64,000 nucleotides of DNA from JAVXTH01 sp036642795 (GTDB lineage Bacteria > Bacillota_I > Bacilli_A > Erysipelotrichales > Erysipelotrichaceae). Below are positions 34,540 to 42,748 of this stretch, piece by piece. The number at the start of each line of letters is the position of its first letter. Within the stretch, counting starts at the first letter, position 1. The translations under genes were made by a program, and so were the position numbers. The stretch lies in contig JAVXTH010000002.1 of the NCBI GenBank assembly GCA_036642795.1, forward strand, positions 68,637 through 132,636, read 5' to 3'. Below the pieces are notes generated by a model. That model saw nothing but the letters and a program-made list of their open reading frames with translations, ran no database searches and had not been told where the DNA came from.

Positions 34540-35172
34540 ATGAAAAAACATGAATATCCTAGAGTACTAGAAACAAATCTTACGAAAAACAGTTTTGTGA
34601 ATATTGTAAAAGAAGAATTCAATAGCAATACAATTTTGCAAAATGAAGAAATTCTTAACGTTACCAAAGACCGTTTTCATTTTGATTGTTGTATTTTTAA
34701 AAACATGAATTTTGAAGATTGTAATTTTGAACATTGTGATCTATTAGATGTCATCTTTGATCATTGTGATTTAAGTAACGTTGTTTTTTCAGAGAGTTCA
34801 ATCCATCGGACCTCATTCATTTCCTGTCGAATGATTGGAAGTGATTTTTCAAATAGTTTACTAAACAACGTCGATTTTCAAAATATACAAGGAGACTATA
34901 TCAACTTTTCAGCTTCTACATTTAAGACTAGTGAATTTCATAATTGCAGCCTGGAAAACGCATCCTACAATGCATGTACTTTTAAAGACCTTTTGTTACA
35001 CGAATGTAATTTAAACCATGACGAATTTATAAATACTATTTTAAATCAAATCGATATCTCAACATGTTCAATTGATGATATCACAATAAGCATGGACTGT
35101 ATCAAAGGTTTAAAGGTATCAGCAGAACAAGCTATTCTATTATCAAAAACGCTTGGATTAATTGTCGTTTAG
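34540..35172 (+). CDS. Pentapeptide-repeat protein
   Basis: A 210-residue cytoplasmic protein with A(D/N)LxX-like five-residue repeats from about residue 45 to 175: CCIFKNMNFEDCNFEHCDLL, then DVIFDHCDLSNVVFSESSI, and further copies with F or L at every fifth position. This folds as a right-handed quadrilateral beta-helix that can mimic DNA. Known members include the quinolone-resistance protein Qnr and McbG, which protect gyrase, but most have no known target. Cys is unusually common. GAGGTG precedes the ATG. A single gene with about 300 bases downstream that hold no other coding frame. Confidence 0.82.
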   Translation: MKKHEYPRVLETNLTKNSFVNIVKEEFNSNTILQNEEILNVTKDRFHFDCCIFKNMNFEDCNFEHCDLLDVIFDHCDLSNVVFSESSIHRTSFISCRMIGSDFSNSLLNNVDFQNIQGDYINFSASTFKTSEFHNCSLENASYNACTFKDLLLHECNLNHDEFINTILNQIDISTCSIDDITISMDCIKGLKVSAEQAILLSKTLGLIVV

Positions 35173-35432
35173 AACCTTAAAAGACTGTTGAAATACACAC
35201 TGCTTAAATTGACATCACAATTTTTGATGATGATTAATTTTGCATCATTAATTTACGTTCTCATATCTGCAATTACAAATAAAGCAAACACTTTTTTCTA
35301 AATATCATGTTTAACTATCGGTTACAAAAATTAAATTGAAAAATTATAGTGCCAATAATACCACTACTTCACATACCATTATTCGACGCAACAGTTAAAT
35401 ATAAAATATTAACGTGAAATCATAATCTTTTA
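35173..35432. other. Gene-free interval
   Basis: Between the pentapeptide-repeat gene and the palindromic promoter of the next gene I find no coding frame with a ribosome site, no tRNA and no clear terminator. Only AT-rich sequence with scattered imperfect repeats is visible. Confidence 0.5.
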
Positions 35433-35454
35433 TAGTATAATAGCTATTATACTA
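35433..35454. promoter_or_regulatory. Perfect palindrome covering the -10 box of the AI-2E transporter gene
   Basis: Arms TAGTATAATAG and CTATTATACTA (35433-35443 and 35444-35454) form an exact 22-bp palindrome. A perfect TATAAT at 35436-35441 is inside the left arm, about 30 bases before the ATG at 35471. The -35 region is poor (GTGAAA at 35414-35419, 16-base spacing). A dimeric repressor bound here would block transcription. Confidence 0.5.
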
Positions 35455-35470
35455 GATTGAGAGGTATCCT

Positions 35471-36544
35471 ATGAACATTGAAAAACGCAAAGAATTTATT
35501 ATTAACTTCATTTATATTGCAATTCTATTAATTATTTTATTTATATTCTTCCCTTATTTACTAAATATTATTGCTCCGTTTGTAATTGGCTTTATTATCG
35601 CTTATATATTAAATAAGCCAATTATTTATCTGAGTAAAAAAATTAATAATAAGCGAGGAATTTCCGCAATTATTATTGTGACATTATTTTATGCAACCAT
35701 TGGCGTTTTATTCTTTCTGCTAAGTATACGTATCTTTGAATTTACAAAAGAATTATTTATTATTCTCCCAGATCTATATAACAATCAAATAGCTCCGCAA
35801 CTTACAAACTTTTTCGATCAAATTCAAATATCAATATCACAATTAGATTCTTCCCTATTAACTACACTAGAAGAATTATCAAAAAATACTGTTGCATCCT
35901 TAAGCAATGTAATTACAGATTTTTCTGGTAATGTAGTCAAAAACATTTCCGGATATATTACAACGCTACCAGGTTTTTTTCTTAAAAGCCTTTTTATGAT
36001 AATATCTACATTCTTTTTTGCGATTGATTTTCCAACCATAACCAACTTCTTATTGCGACAATTAAAAGATAAACATCAAGCATTAATAATTGATATTAAA
36101 AACTATATAATTAATACATTATTTAAATGCATCAAATCATATGCTTTAATCATGACAATTACCTTTATCGAATTAACAATAGGCTTTTTAATTATCAAAA
36201 TTCCAAACGCAATGATTATCGCGTTATTGATATCTATCTTTGATATACTCCCTGTTCTAGGAACAGGAGGAATTATGATTCCTTGGATTCTTATAAGTGC
36301 AATCCAAAGCGATTTCACCCTTGCAATCAGTTTATCACTTATCTATTTAATAGTAACTGTAATTCGAAATATATTAGAGCCGAAAATAATTGGAAATCAA
36401 GTTGGTTTGCATCCCCTTGTCACACTAATGGCTCTTTTCATCGGCACTCATTTTTTTGGTCTAGTAGGTCTAATTTCATTTCCAATCATTGTGTCATTAT
36501 TAATGTATTTAAATAACAAAGGAACCATTCATATAATAAAATAA
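35471..36544 (+). CDS. AI-2E family (PerM/YdiK) membrane transporter
   Basis: A 357-residue protein with seven to eight TM helices of the AI-2E transporter family. Signature regions are IAPFVIGFIIAYILNKPI near 36-53, PGFFLKSLFMIISTFFFAID near 160, and the highly conserved DILPVLGTGGIMIPWIL near 258-274, followed by RNILEPKIIGNQVGLHP near 300 with GTHFFGLVGLISFP. Members export or import autoinducer-2 or ions (as Na/H antiporters) in different bacteria; which applies here is unknown. GAGAGG precedes the ATG. Transcription may be governed by the palindrome at 35433-35454. Confidence 0.87.
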   Translation: MNIEKRKEFIINFIYIAILLIILFIFFPYLLNIIAPFVIGFIIAYILNKPIIYLSKKINNKRGISAIIIVTLFYATIGVLFFLLSIRIFEFTKELFIILPDLYNNQIAPQLTNFFDQIQISISQLDSSLLTTLEELSKNTVASLSNVITDFSGNVVKNISGYITTLPGFFLKSLFMIISTFFFAIDFPTITNFLLRQLKDKHQALIIDIKNYIINTLFKCIKSYALIMTITFIELTIGFLIIKIPNAMIIALLISIFDILPVLGTGGIMIPWILISAIQSDFTLAISLSLIYLIVTVIRNILEPKIIGNQVGLHPLVTLMALFIGTHFFGLVGLISFPIIVSLLMYLNNKGTIHIIK

Positions 36545-36572
36545 AAAGACAAGTTTTAGATTAACTAAATAA

Positions 36573-37793
36573 TTACTCTTTTGAATTTTCAATAATTTTC
36601 ATTATTAAAGAGACACTTTGTCTCATCAAATTGATTGAAACATATTCAAATTTACCGTGGCAATTATAATCTCCGGTTCCAATATTGGGGCATAATAAAC
36701 CATCCCATGTTAAACGCGCACCATCTGTACCGCCACGAATAGCTGTACTAATTGGAGAAAGTCCTAAATCTTTAATCGACTGCTTCGCTAAATCAACTAC
36801 TCGCATATCTTTTTCAATCCAATTTCTCATATTCGAATAAGTATTGGTTAATTCCAAATCAATAATTGCGTTTGGATACTTTCTTTGTAGAAATTGAGCC
36901 GCATTTTCAAAATCTCTTTTTTGCTTTGCTAATAAATTGTTATCATGATTTCTAATTATATAATTCATAACGGTATGTTCACAATCACCATTTATATTCG
37001 TTAAATGATTAAATCCTTCATAATCTTCTGTAAAGGATGGATTATCAAAAGTTGGTAATAATGAGTGAAACTCCATTGCTAACAATTGAGAATTAATCAT
37101 TTTACCTTTAGCAGAACCCGGGTGAATACTCAATCCTTGAATTTTAACAATTGCTTCGACAGCATTGAAATTCTCATAGTTGACATCATTTATCTGTGAA
37201 CCATCTACAGTGTAGGCAAAATCTGCATCAAATTTCTTAATATTAAAATGATCCGTACCTTTACCAACTTCTTCATCTGGGGTGAAAGCAATCCGTATTG
37301 TACCATGAGGAATTTGTGGATTACTCATAATTGTTTCAGCCATAGTCATAATTTCAGCAACTCCAGCTTTGTCATCTCCACCAAGCAAAGTCGTACCATC
37401 AGTGACAATTAAATCATGATGGATATTTTCATACAGACTAGTAAATTCTGTTGGTTCCATAACAATATTTAATTTTTCATTTAAAACAATAGTCTCTCCA
37501 TTATAATCTTGTATGATACGTGGTTTAATATTTTCGCCACTCATATCGGGAGAAGTGTCCATGTGAGCTATAAACCCGATTTTAGGATAACCATCTGAAT
37601 TCTTTTCAATACTGGCATAAACAATGCCATACTCATCTAAATATGCATTATTTATTCCTAGTTCAAATAATTCATTAACTAGTTCCTGAGCTAATACTTT
37701 TTGTTTCATCGTTGTTGGTACTAAATCAGAATTTTCATCCGATTGTGTATCAAAACTAACATACTTTAAAAAACGATCTTCAACTTTTATCAT
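36573..37793 (-). CDS. pepT: Peptidase T (aminotripeptidase)
   Basis: A 406-residue M20B-family zinc peptidase that removes the N-terminal residue from tripeptides in the cytoplasm. Zn ligands and catalytic residues appear as IAHMDTSPDM (His, Asp), TTLLGGDDKAGVAEIM (Asp), TPDEEVGKGTDHFN (Glu-Glu), YTVDGSQ (Asp) and a C-terminal NIGTGDYNCHGKFE (His). IRGGTDGARLTWDGL is also typical. AGAAGGATATT precedes the ATG. Along with the opp operon at the left end, it points to a peptide-using lifestyle. Single gene. Confidence 0.94.
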   Translation of the reverse strand: MIKVEDRFLKYVSFDTQSDENSDLVPTTMKQKVLAQELVNELFELGINNAYLDEYGIVYASIEKNSDGYPKIGFIAHMDTSPDMSGENIKPRIIQDYNGETIVLNEKLNIVMEPTEFTSLYENIHHDLIVTDGTTLLGGDDKAGVAEIMTMAETIMSNPQIPHGTIRIAFTPDEEVGKGTDHFNIKKFDADFAYTVDGSQINDVNYENFNAVEAIVKIQGLSIHPGSAKGKMINSQLLAMEFHSLLPTFDNPSFTEDYEGFNHLTNINGDCEHTVMNYIIRNHDNNLLAKQKRDFENAAQFLQRKYPNAIIDLELTNTYSNMRNWIEKDMRVVDLAKQSIKDLGLSPISTAIRGGTDGARLTWDGLLCPNIGTGDYNCHGKFEYVSINLMRQSVSLIMKIIENSKE

Positions 37794-37863
37794 AATATCC
37801 TTCTTTCTTCACTTATGTACCATATTATACATCATAATAGAGAAGCTCTCTAGTAAAAACATA

Positions 37864-38316
37864 TTATTTAGTAGTAATTAAGCATTTATGCAATTTATGA
37901 TATATAGAAGCATAATCATCTTTCATAATAACGATATCCTTTTGCAACTCCTCACTTACAACAAAATGATTATTGTCAAAAATACGTATAGCATTATTTG
38001 CAGCCTTAATAGATTTTATCCCTTCTTCTAAAACTTGCATATCATTAATAATTAATAGATTCTTTGCAATTTCCATCATATCAACAATTGTTCCTTTAAA
38101 TCCAGCGCTATTCACAGGAATTCCATTTAATTCTTTAATTTGACGAGTCAACCCTATTTCATGATTTTTAAATATTATGATAATTTCATTATACATTTTC
38201 TTCAATTCATCACTTTTCAATTTTTCTACCAGATTATTAAATATAAAAATCCCCATAAATATACCTTTTAATAATTGATTAATTTCTTCAATCAATTTTA
38301 ATTGTTTCGTTTCCAT
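37864..38316 (-). CDS. Four-helix (ferritin-like, DUF2383-like) protein, function unknown
   Basis: A 150-residue all-helical protein. Helices run about 3-30 (IEEINQLLKGIFMGIFIFNN), 33-62, 76-105 and 112-146, with no signal peptide or TM helix. Glu and His positions such as KNHEIGLTRQI could belong to a ferritin-like bundle as in DUF2383/PA2169 proteins or in CotF-type spore-coat proteins. I do not see a complete diiron ExxH pair. GAGGTG precedes the ATG. It stands alone just left of the tRNA operon, transcribed away from it. Confidence 0.6.
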   Translation of the reverse strand: METKQLKLIEEINQLLKGIFMGIFIFNNLVEKLKSDELKKMYNEIIIIFKNHEIGLTRQIKELNGIPVNSAGFKGTIVDMMEIAKNLLIINDMQVLEEGIKSIKAANNAIRIFDNNHFVVSEELQKDIVIMKDDYASIYHKLHKCLITTK

Positions 38317-38491
38317 AATATCACCTCAATGATAGTATGAGTTCTATTTGAATATATATTAACAGTTTTTAATTATAATCCATTGCGTTATTTAAATTAT
38401 GGAAATACAAGCAAAAAAAGCCCATTTTATGGCAATTCTTTGCATATATTTGAACTTGCATGAAATAGATGAAAAAAAGGTTAAAATGTTA

Positions 38492-38520
38492 TTGACACGC
38501 AAATAGTATAATGGTATTAT
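38492..38520 (+). promoter_or_regulatory. Consensus promoter of the tRNA operon
   Basis: TTGACA (38492-38497), 17-base spacer, TATTAT (38515-38520). Transcription should begin near 38527, about 40 bases before the first tRNA. The leader contains the near-palindrome GGTGTAAA/TTTATACC at 38541-38556. Confidence 0.75.
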
Positions 38521-38566
38521 ATTTAAGCGCCAAGAAAAACGGTGTAAATTTATACCTAAATAAGAT

Positions 38567-38642
38567 GGAGGTTTAGCTCAGTTGGGAGAGCGTCTGCCTT
38601 ACAAGCAGAGGGTCAGCGGTTCGAGCCCGTTAACCTCCACCA
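38567..38642 (+). tRNA. tRNA-Val (anticodon TAC)
   Basis: Acceptor GGAGGTT pairs with AACCTCC; anticodon stem TCTGC/GCAGA encloses loop CTTACAA with anticodon TAC, reading GTA and, with usual modification, other Val codons. CCA is encoded. First gene of the six-tRNA operon. Confidence 0.95.
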
Positions 38643-38648
38643 TTTTAT

Positions 38649-38725
<77 letters not shown>

Positions 38726-38735
38726 TTTTTAAAGT

Positions 38736-38819
38736 GGGGGGATAGCGAAGTGGCTAAACGCGGCTGACTGTAACTCAGTTCCTAACGGTTCGACAGTTCG
38801 ACTCTGTCTCCCCCCACCA
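38736..38819 (+). tRNA. tRNA-Tyr (anticodon GTA)
   Basis: Acceptor GGGGGGA pairs with TCCCCCC; anticodon loop CTGTAAC gives GTA. It has the long variable arm (CCTAACGGTTCGACAG region) of class II tRNAs, as bacterial tRNA-Tyr should. CCA is encoded. Confidence 0.95.
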
Positions 38820-38824
38820 TTTAT

Positions 38825-38900
38825 TGGGGTATAGCCAAGTGGTAAGGCACCAGACTTTGACTCTGGCATTTCTCTGGTTCGAGTCCAGATACCCCAGCCA
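38825..38900 (+). tRNA. tRNA-Gln (anticodon TTG)
   Basis: Acceptor TGGGGTA pairs with TACCCCA, with G as discriminator base; stem CCAGA/TCTGG encloses loop CTTTGAC with anticodon TTG. CCA is encoded. Confidence 0.95.
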
Positions 38901-38924
38901 ATTTGAAAAAAGCATCAAATATTT

Positions 38925-39000
38925 GATCCGTTAGCTCAGTTGGTAGAGCATCTGACTTTTAATCAGAGGGTCGGGCGTTCGAATCGCCCACGGATCACCA
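38925..39000 (+). tRNA. tRNA-Lys (anticodon TTT)
   Basis: Acceptor GATCCGT pairs with ACGGATC; stem TCTGA/TCAGA encloses CTTTTAA with anticodon TTT. CCA is encoded. The gap from tRNA-Gln is 24 bases, the largest in the cluster. Confidence 0.95.
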
Positions 39001-39010
39001 TTATTTGTAT

Positions 39011-39084
39011 GCGGATGTAGTTCAATGGTAGAACTTCAGCCTTCCAAGCTGACTACGTGAGTTCGATTCTCATCATCCGCTCCA
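39011..39084 (+). tRNA. tRNA-Gly (anticodon TCC)
   Basis: Acceptor GCGGATG pairs with CATCCGC; anticodon stem TCAGC/GCTGA encloses CTTCCAA with anticodon TCC. CCA is encoded. Last gene of the cluster, directly before the terminator. Confidence 0.95.
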
Positions 39085-39094
39085 ATTATAAACG

Positions 39095-39117
39095 AAGCCT
39101 ATTTAAAGGCTTTTTTT
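39095..39117 (+). terminator. Terminator of the tRNA operon
   Basis: Stem AAGCCT/AGGCTT (39095-39100, 39107-39112) with a 6-base loop and an uninterrupted T-run to 39117, 10 bases after the last tRNA. Confidence 0.88.
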
Positions 39118-39245
39118 GTGTCAAAATTTTATGGGGCATTTTATATCGCAGTTATTAATTGATTATTACAAATATTTCAAATCATTTTAGGTAAACCACT
39201 CTCTTATGCATATGTAATAGTATAATGACAAAGGAGATGAGTAAT

Positions 39246-40265
39246 ATGTATTTACAAGTTAAAATATATTTAAATCCTAATGAAAACGCCATAAAAGAAC
39301 TTTTATCCTATGAAACAACATTCAAAATGGAAGTAAAGAGAATATTTGAAACTTTTATTAAGGAAAATAAGATTTACGAATATCCATATAAATTAGTTAG
39401 TAATAATATTTCATATAATAGTAAATGTTTAGCATTATTAACTGCAAAAGAAATGTACAAAAAAAAGGAACAAAATATACCTTACCGTTATAGTTATTCA
39501 AGCATTTGGAATAACTCATCATATGAAATCAATGAAAATGTTTTAAAATTAGAATTAGGTATTGAAAGAAATAAAGAAAAGCTTATAATACCAATTTACT
39601 TTCACGAACAACCAATGAATCGTATTATCAGTGGTAAAGCAATGAATATGAAAATAATAAACCGAAAAGGTAAATGGTATGCAAACATTTATATAGAATG
39701 TAAACCATCAAGTAAAAACAGTAAAAAAATAATGGGAATTGATATTGGTGTAAAGGTTCCTGCAGTTTGTGCTACAGAAAATAATAAAATCTGCTTTTTC
39801 GGAAATGGAAGAGAATTACGTTACATACAAAGAAAATTTAAATCACACATAAAAGAAATGCAAAGAAATAAGCAATATAAAAAACTTAGAGCTTATGAGC
39901 ATAAATTAAGTCACGTTCTAAATTACTATGATCATAAAATTTCAAAAGAGATAATCGATTATGCAATTGCGAATGATATAGGATTTATTAAAATGGAAAA
40001 TTTGACAAGAATTAATTTGAAATTTAATACTTATCATAATCCAAATATTTACCTATGGTCATATAGGCGTTTACAAGAATACATAGATTACAAAGCGAAA
40101 CTCAATGGTATAAAAGTAATCTATATTAATCCTTATAACACTAGCAAAACTTGCCCTATATGTGGACAAATTAATCATGCAAATGACCGTAATTATGAAT
40201 GTTCGTGCGGATTTCATGGGCATAGAGATGCAGTAGCAGCCATGAATATATTAAATGCACTGTGA
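39246..40265 (+). CDS. tnpB: IS200/IS605-type TnpB (RNA-guided nuclease, OrfB)
   Basis: A 339-residue TnpB with all catalytic parts: RuvC Asp in MGIDIGVKVPA (about 166), Glu in FIKMENLTRI (about 251), the CxxC zinc finger CPICG with CSCGF, and the final Asp in GHRDAVAAMNIL (about 328). TnpB is an RNA-guided DNA endonuclease that uses an omega RNA from its own 3' end and keeps the element in place. The N-terminal wedge domain is short. The start is the ATG at 39246, 9 bases after AAAGGAG. No TnpA transposase lies next to it, so it cannot move by itself. It sits 128 bases after the tRNA terminator. Confidence 0.9.
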   Translation: MYLQVKIYLNPNENAIKELLSYETTFKMEVKRIFETFIKENKIYEYPYKLVSNNISYNSKCLALLTAKEMYKKKEQNIPYRYSYSSIWNNSSYEINENVLKLELGIERNKEKLIIPIYFHEQPMNRIISGKAMNMKIINRKGKWYANIYIECKPSSKNSKKIMGIDIGVKVPAVCATENNKICFFGNGRELRYIQRKFKSHIKEMQRNKQYKKLRAYEHKLSHVLNYYDHKISKEIIDYAIANDIGFIKMENLTRINLKFNTYHNPNIYLWSYRRLQEYIDYKAKLNGIKVIYINPYNTSKTCPICGQINHANDRNYECSCGFHGHRDAVAAMNILNAL

Positions 40266-40393
40266 GTTGTAAACTACAATTCAGCCTATAGTATTAAATA
40301 TAATAATACAGCTATAGGACGGGTGATGGCACATCCATATCAACTCTCCCATATAGATGTTGAAAAAAATGCCGTGGCGTTCGAAACCCAACT
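40266..40393 (+). ncRNA. Candidate omega RNA / right end of the TnpB element
   Basis: The 128 bases after the tnpB stop carry no reading frame but several pairing elements: CCTATAG...CTATAGG enclosing TATTA...TAATA (about 40286-40315), TCAAC...GTTGA (about 40341-40366), and GCC-GT-GGC near 40371. TnpB systems are known to derive the guide scaffold from this position. Boundaries and the guide start are guesses; the end near 40393 is set by the hairpin that follows. Confidence 0.4.
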
Positions 40394-40424
40394 AATGAAA
40401 AATGTTTACAAAACATTTTTCATT
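40394..40424 (+). terminator. 14-bp perfect hairpin after the TnpB element
   Basis: Arms AATGAAAAATGTTT and AAACATTTTTCATT enclose ACA, followed by TTATTTTATTTT. It can act as a terminator for the tnpB/omega RNA transcript, or be part of the subterminal hairpin of the element's right end. Confidence 0.6.
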
Positions 40425-40553
40425 TTATTTTATTTTGGCAAACAATTTTAGTTTTAATCATAATAAGCAAAGGTTATAGAAAAAACTAACCAATATATTT
40501 TTCCTCACTCACCAATTAAAATATTATATTATAAAGAAAATAAGATTTTTTTG

Positions 40554-40562
40554 TGATATACT
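40554..40562 (+). promoter_or_regulatory. Extended -10 promoter of the 144-residue membrane protein
   Basis: TGA-TATACT (40554-40562), 24 bases before the ATG at 40587, with AGGAGG between. No good -35 at 17 bases. Confidence 0.4.
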
Positions 40563-40586
40563 ATTGCTTGAACAGGAGGAATCTAC

Positions 40587-41021
40587 ATGTATCAAGTATT
40601 TAACACAAAGCTTTTAAACAGCAAACAAAGATTTTATTATGGATTGTTCTTTGGCTTTCTTGCCAGCTTAGGATGCGCAGTATTATATGCTGTTTTTGAA
40701 AATACGTTTCATATCCGCTTCTCCATTCTTTATGCAGCAATGGGGTATATTATTTCAATGGTAATTCAAAAATATGGTCGTGGTGTTCAAAAAAAATATT
40801 CTATCTTGGGTGCTAGCTTAACAGCTTTCAGCATAATTTTATCAATGATATTTATTTATAGTCCATACGAATTTAACATATTATTTCATCCCGCAATGTG
40901 GTCAGTTAGTATCCAAATGATATTCTCAATTTATACAAATTTAACTACAAATACTGTCCTAATGATTCTATTTCAAGGAGTAGGTATTTATATCGGGTAT
41001 GTGAATTCTCGAGTAGTATAA
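40587..41021 (+). CDS. Hypothetical integral membrane protein
   Basis: A 144-residue protein with four hydrophobic helices (about 15-38, 45-62, 70-92 and 112-140) and a short cytoplasmic N-terminus. A basic loop QKYGRGVQKKYS separates helices 2 and 3, in keeping with the positive-inside rule. I recognise no family. AGGAGG precedes the ATG at the usual distance. Single gene, convergent with the DarA-like gene and ended by a shared hairpin. Confidence 0.7.
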   Translation: MYQVFNTKLLNSKQRFYYGLFFGFLASLGCAVLYAVFENTFHIRFSILYAAMGYIISMVIQKYGRGVQKKYSILGASLTAFSIILSMIFIYSPYEFNILFHPAMWSVSIQMIFSIYTNLTTNTVLMILFQGVGIYIGYVNSRVV

Positions 41022-41070
41022 AAATGTCTATTAAATCAAATAAAATATAAGTTATATGTAATTCTTAAAG

Positions 41071-41110
41071 AAAAAACGGATCTATTGTAAAAATAGTCCC
41101 GTTTTTATTT
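41071..41110. terminator. Bidirectional terminator between the membrane protein and darA
   Basis: Outer stem AAAAACGG/CCGTTTTT with inner CTATT/AATAG after a bulge, flanked by A-run and T-run, so it can stop transcription from both sides. Confidence 0.75.
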
Positions 41111-41155
41111 TTAGCGTTTTTATACTATTACCATTGAGATAAAATATAATTAAAT

Positions 41156-41506
41156 TCACTTATTTATAATTGCCATTTCCTCAGCGTCATCTTGTGAAAC
41201 AATCGAATTTCCTTCAATTCTCTCATATTGGCAAACATCTAGTAAAAACAAAAAAGCACGATTATCTGCATCAATTTCTCCATCTTTAATTTTTTCTTCA
41301 CTAAAGCGAATGGTTGTATTATCCTCAATTAATTTTACAGCTTTATCAACTTCATTATCATCAATACCCAAAAGATAAGTAGTATTACCATACTGCAGAA
41401 AATCATCACTCGTAGATACCATCGTTGCTTGATAATTATTTTCAGACAGTGCACTAGAAACTTCTTCTTTATCTTCTTCGTTGACAATGATCAGCATTAA
41501 CTTCAT
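41156..41506 (-). CDS. darA: Cyclic di-AMP receptor DarA/PstA-like PII protein
   Basis: A 116-residue PII-like protein of the DarA/PstA (DUF970) family that binds cyclic di-AMP as a trimer. Features: N-terminal MKLMLIIVNEEDKEEVSSAL, the ligand-loop region MVSTSDDFLQYGNTTYLLGI with the conserved F-L-GNTT wording, and DDNEVDKAVKLIEDN. The family usually has 107-112 residues, so size agrees. What DarA regulates is not established. GAGGTGG precedes the ATG. It is a single gene. The diadenylate cyclase is not in this window. Confidence 0.83.
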   Translation of the reverse strand: MKLMLIIVNEEDKEEVSSALSENNYQATMVSTSDDFLQYGNTTYLLGIDDNEVDKAVKLIEDNTTIRFSEEKIKDGEIDADNRAFLFLLDVCQYERIEGNSIVSQDDAEEMAIINK

Positions 41507-41642
41507 GTCGTACCACCTCGCTCTATATCATACCATATTTATATCCTAATGGTTTAGTAAATTAATAATAACATTGTTTCTTTTTAATCTATAATGTAGA
41601 ATGAAAGTAATTAAGATATTCATCTAAAAGGAGATTAACGCT

Positions 41643-42662
41643 ATGCGAAATCATGAGGTTACTAAAAAGCAGCGCTTACTAAATGACGCTGGAAAGCTCA
41701 ATGAACCTGGATTTTCAAAATCTATGCTACAAGAGTATAGTCGGAAAGACATAAAATCACCATCCTTCCGCATTAAAGAATGGGATTATTATCTAGTTTT
41801 ATGCGATGATTTTGCCTTTGCTTTTACTATTTCAGATGATGGTTATATTGGTCTTCAATCCGTTACTATTTTAGATTTTAAGAAACCATGGGAACACACT
41901 GAAACAATTTTAAATCCCTTCCCCATGGGAAAATTAAAAATGCCGCCATCCTCAATTTCTGGAAATAGTTCTTATGAAGATAAGCGTCTTCAAATGAAAT
42001 TTATTGTAAATAAAGACCAGCGCCGAATAATTTGCAATTTTAACAATTTTTATCAAGGAAAGCCTTTTGAATGTGATATTACCCTACAGCAATCCTTATT
42101 TGATTCAATGGTTATTGCCACCCCTTGGAATAATAACAAAGCTTTTTACTATAATCAAAAAATCAATTGTATGCGAGCAAGTGGTTACGTAATTTTTGAT
42201 AACACTAAGTACATTTTCGACCCCAAAACCGATTTTGGAACACTCGATTGGGGCAGAGGAGTCTGGACGTATGATAATACATGGTACTGGAGCAACGGAA
42301 ACGGTATTGTCGAAGGTAAACCTTTCGGTTTCAATATAGGTTATGGATTCGGCAACACTTCCGCAGCAAGTGAAAATATGATTTACTACGATGGCGTTAG
42401 TCATAAATTAGATGATATTACTTTCCACATCCCAAGCGATAGTTATGAATCGCCATGGAATTTCACTTCAAGCGACCAACGATTTGAAATGACTTTTCTA
42501 CCAATCATTGATCGCAAAGCAAAAACATCCCTAGGCATTATTCTTACAGATCAGCATCAAGTTTTTGGTAAAATGACTGGCCAAGTTATTCTTGACGATG
42601 GAAAAGTATTACATATAAAAGACCTAACTTGTTTTGCTGAATGTGTTCATAACCGATATTAA
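41643..42662 (+). CDS. DUF2804-family protein
   Basis: A 339-residue soluble protein matching the DUF2804 family as I remember it, found in many Firmicutes and Proteobacteria; molecular role unknown. Recognisable stretches are LLNDAGKLNEPGFSKSM near 12-28, NPFPMGKLKMP, DWGRGVWTYDNTWYWSNGNG near 205-224, and FNIGYGFGNTSAASENMIYY. The fold looks beta-rich and resembles lipocalin-like/calycin domains. No signal peptide or TM helix. AAAAGGAG precedes the ATG. Single gene, converging with the pseudouridine synthase gene. Confidence 0.8.
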   Translation: MRNHEVTKKQRLLNDAGKLNEPGFSKSMLQEYSRKDIKSPSFRIKEWDYYLVLCDDFAFAFTISDDGYIGLQSVTILDFKKPWEHTETILNPFPMGKLKMPPSSISGNSSYEDKRLQMKFIVNKDQRRIICNFNNFYQGKPFECDITLQQSLFDSMVIATPWNNNKAFYYNQKINCMRASGYVIFDNTKYIFDPKTDFGTLDWGRGVWTYDNTWYWSNGNGIVEGKPFGFNIGYGFGNTSAASENMIYYDGVSHKLDDITFHIPSDSYESPWNFTSSDQRFEMTFLPIIDRKAKTSLGIILTDQHQVFGKMTGQVILDDGKVLHIKDLTCFAECVHNRY

Positions 42663-42667
42663 AACAA

Positions 42668-42748
42668 AAGACTATACCAATAATAAAATGAGCCACCTAA
42701 ATTGGGCAACCAATTAAAGGAGGTTCATTTTAATTAAAGTGTAGTCTT
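42668..42748. repeat. Nested 81-bp palindromic element (bidirectional terminator or MITE-like)
   Basis: Three nested stems: outer AAGACTA/TAGTCTT (42668-42674, 42742-42748), middle AAAATGAGCC/GGTTCATTTT (42685-42694, 42722-42731) and inner AATTGG/CCAATT with loop GCAA. It lies between the convergent DUF2804 gene and rluF and its right end runs into the last codons of rluF. T-runs on both sides of the middle stem allow termination in both directions; size and completeness of the palindrome also suit a small mobile repeat. Confidence 0.55.

Noticed and set aside
38371..38384. 14-base match AATTATAATCCATT at 38371-38384 and 51886-51899 as possible att repeats of an island
   Set aside because: Both copies sit in minus-strand promoter regions and contain a -10-like TATAAT; in AT-rich DNA this is more likely a shared promoter word. 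No integrase is present.
38541..38556. Similarity of the tRNA-operon leader GGTGTAAATTTATACC to the terminator palindrome at 29627-29648
   Set aside because: Only 16 AT-rich bases; one is in a leader, the other in a terminator, so no common role is supported.
39085..39245. rRNA genes or further tRNAs after the tRNA cluster
   Set aside because: No rRNA signature or additional cloverleaf can be drawn before tnpB; the terminator at 39095-39117 closes the cluster.
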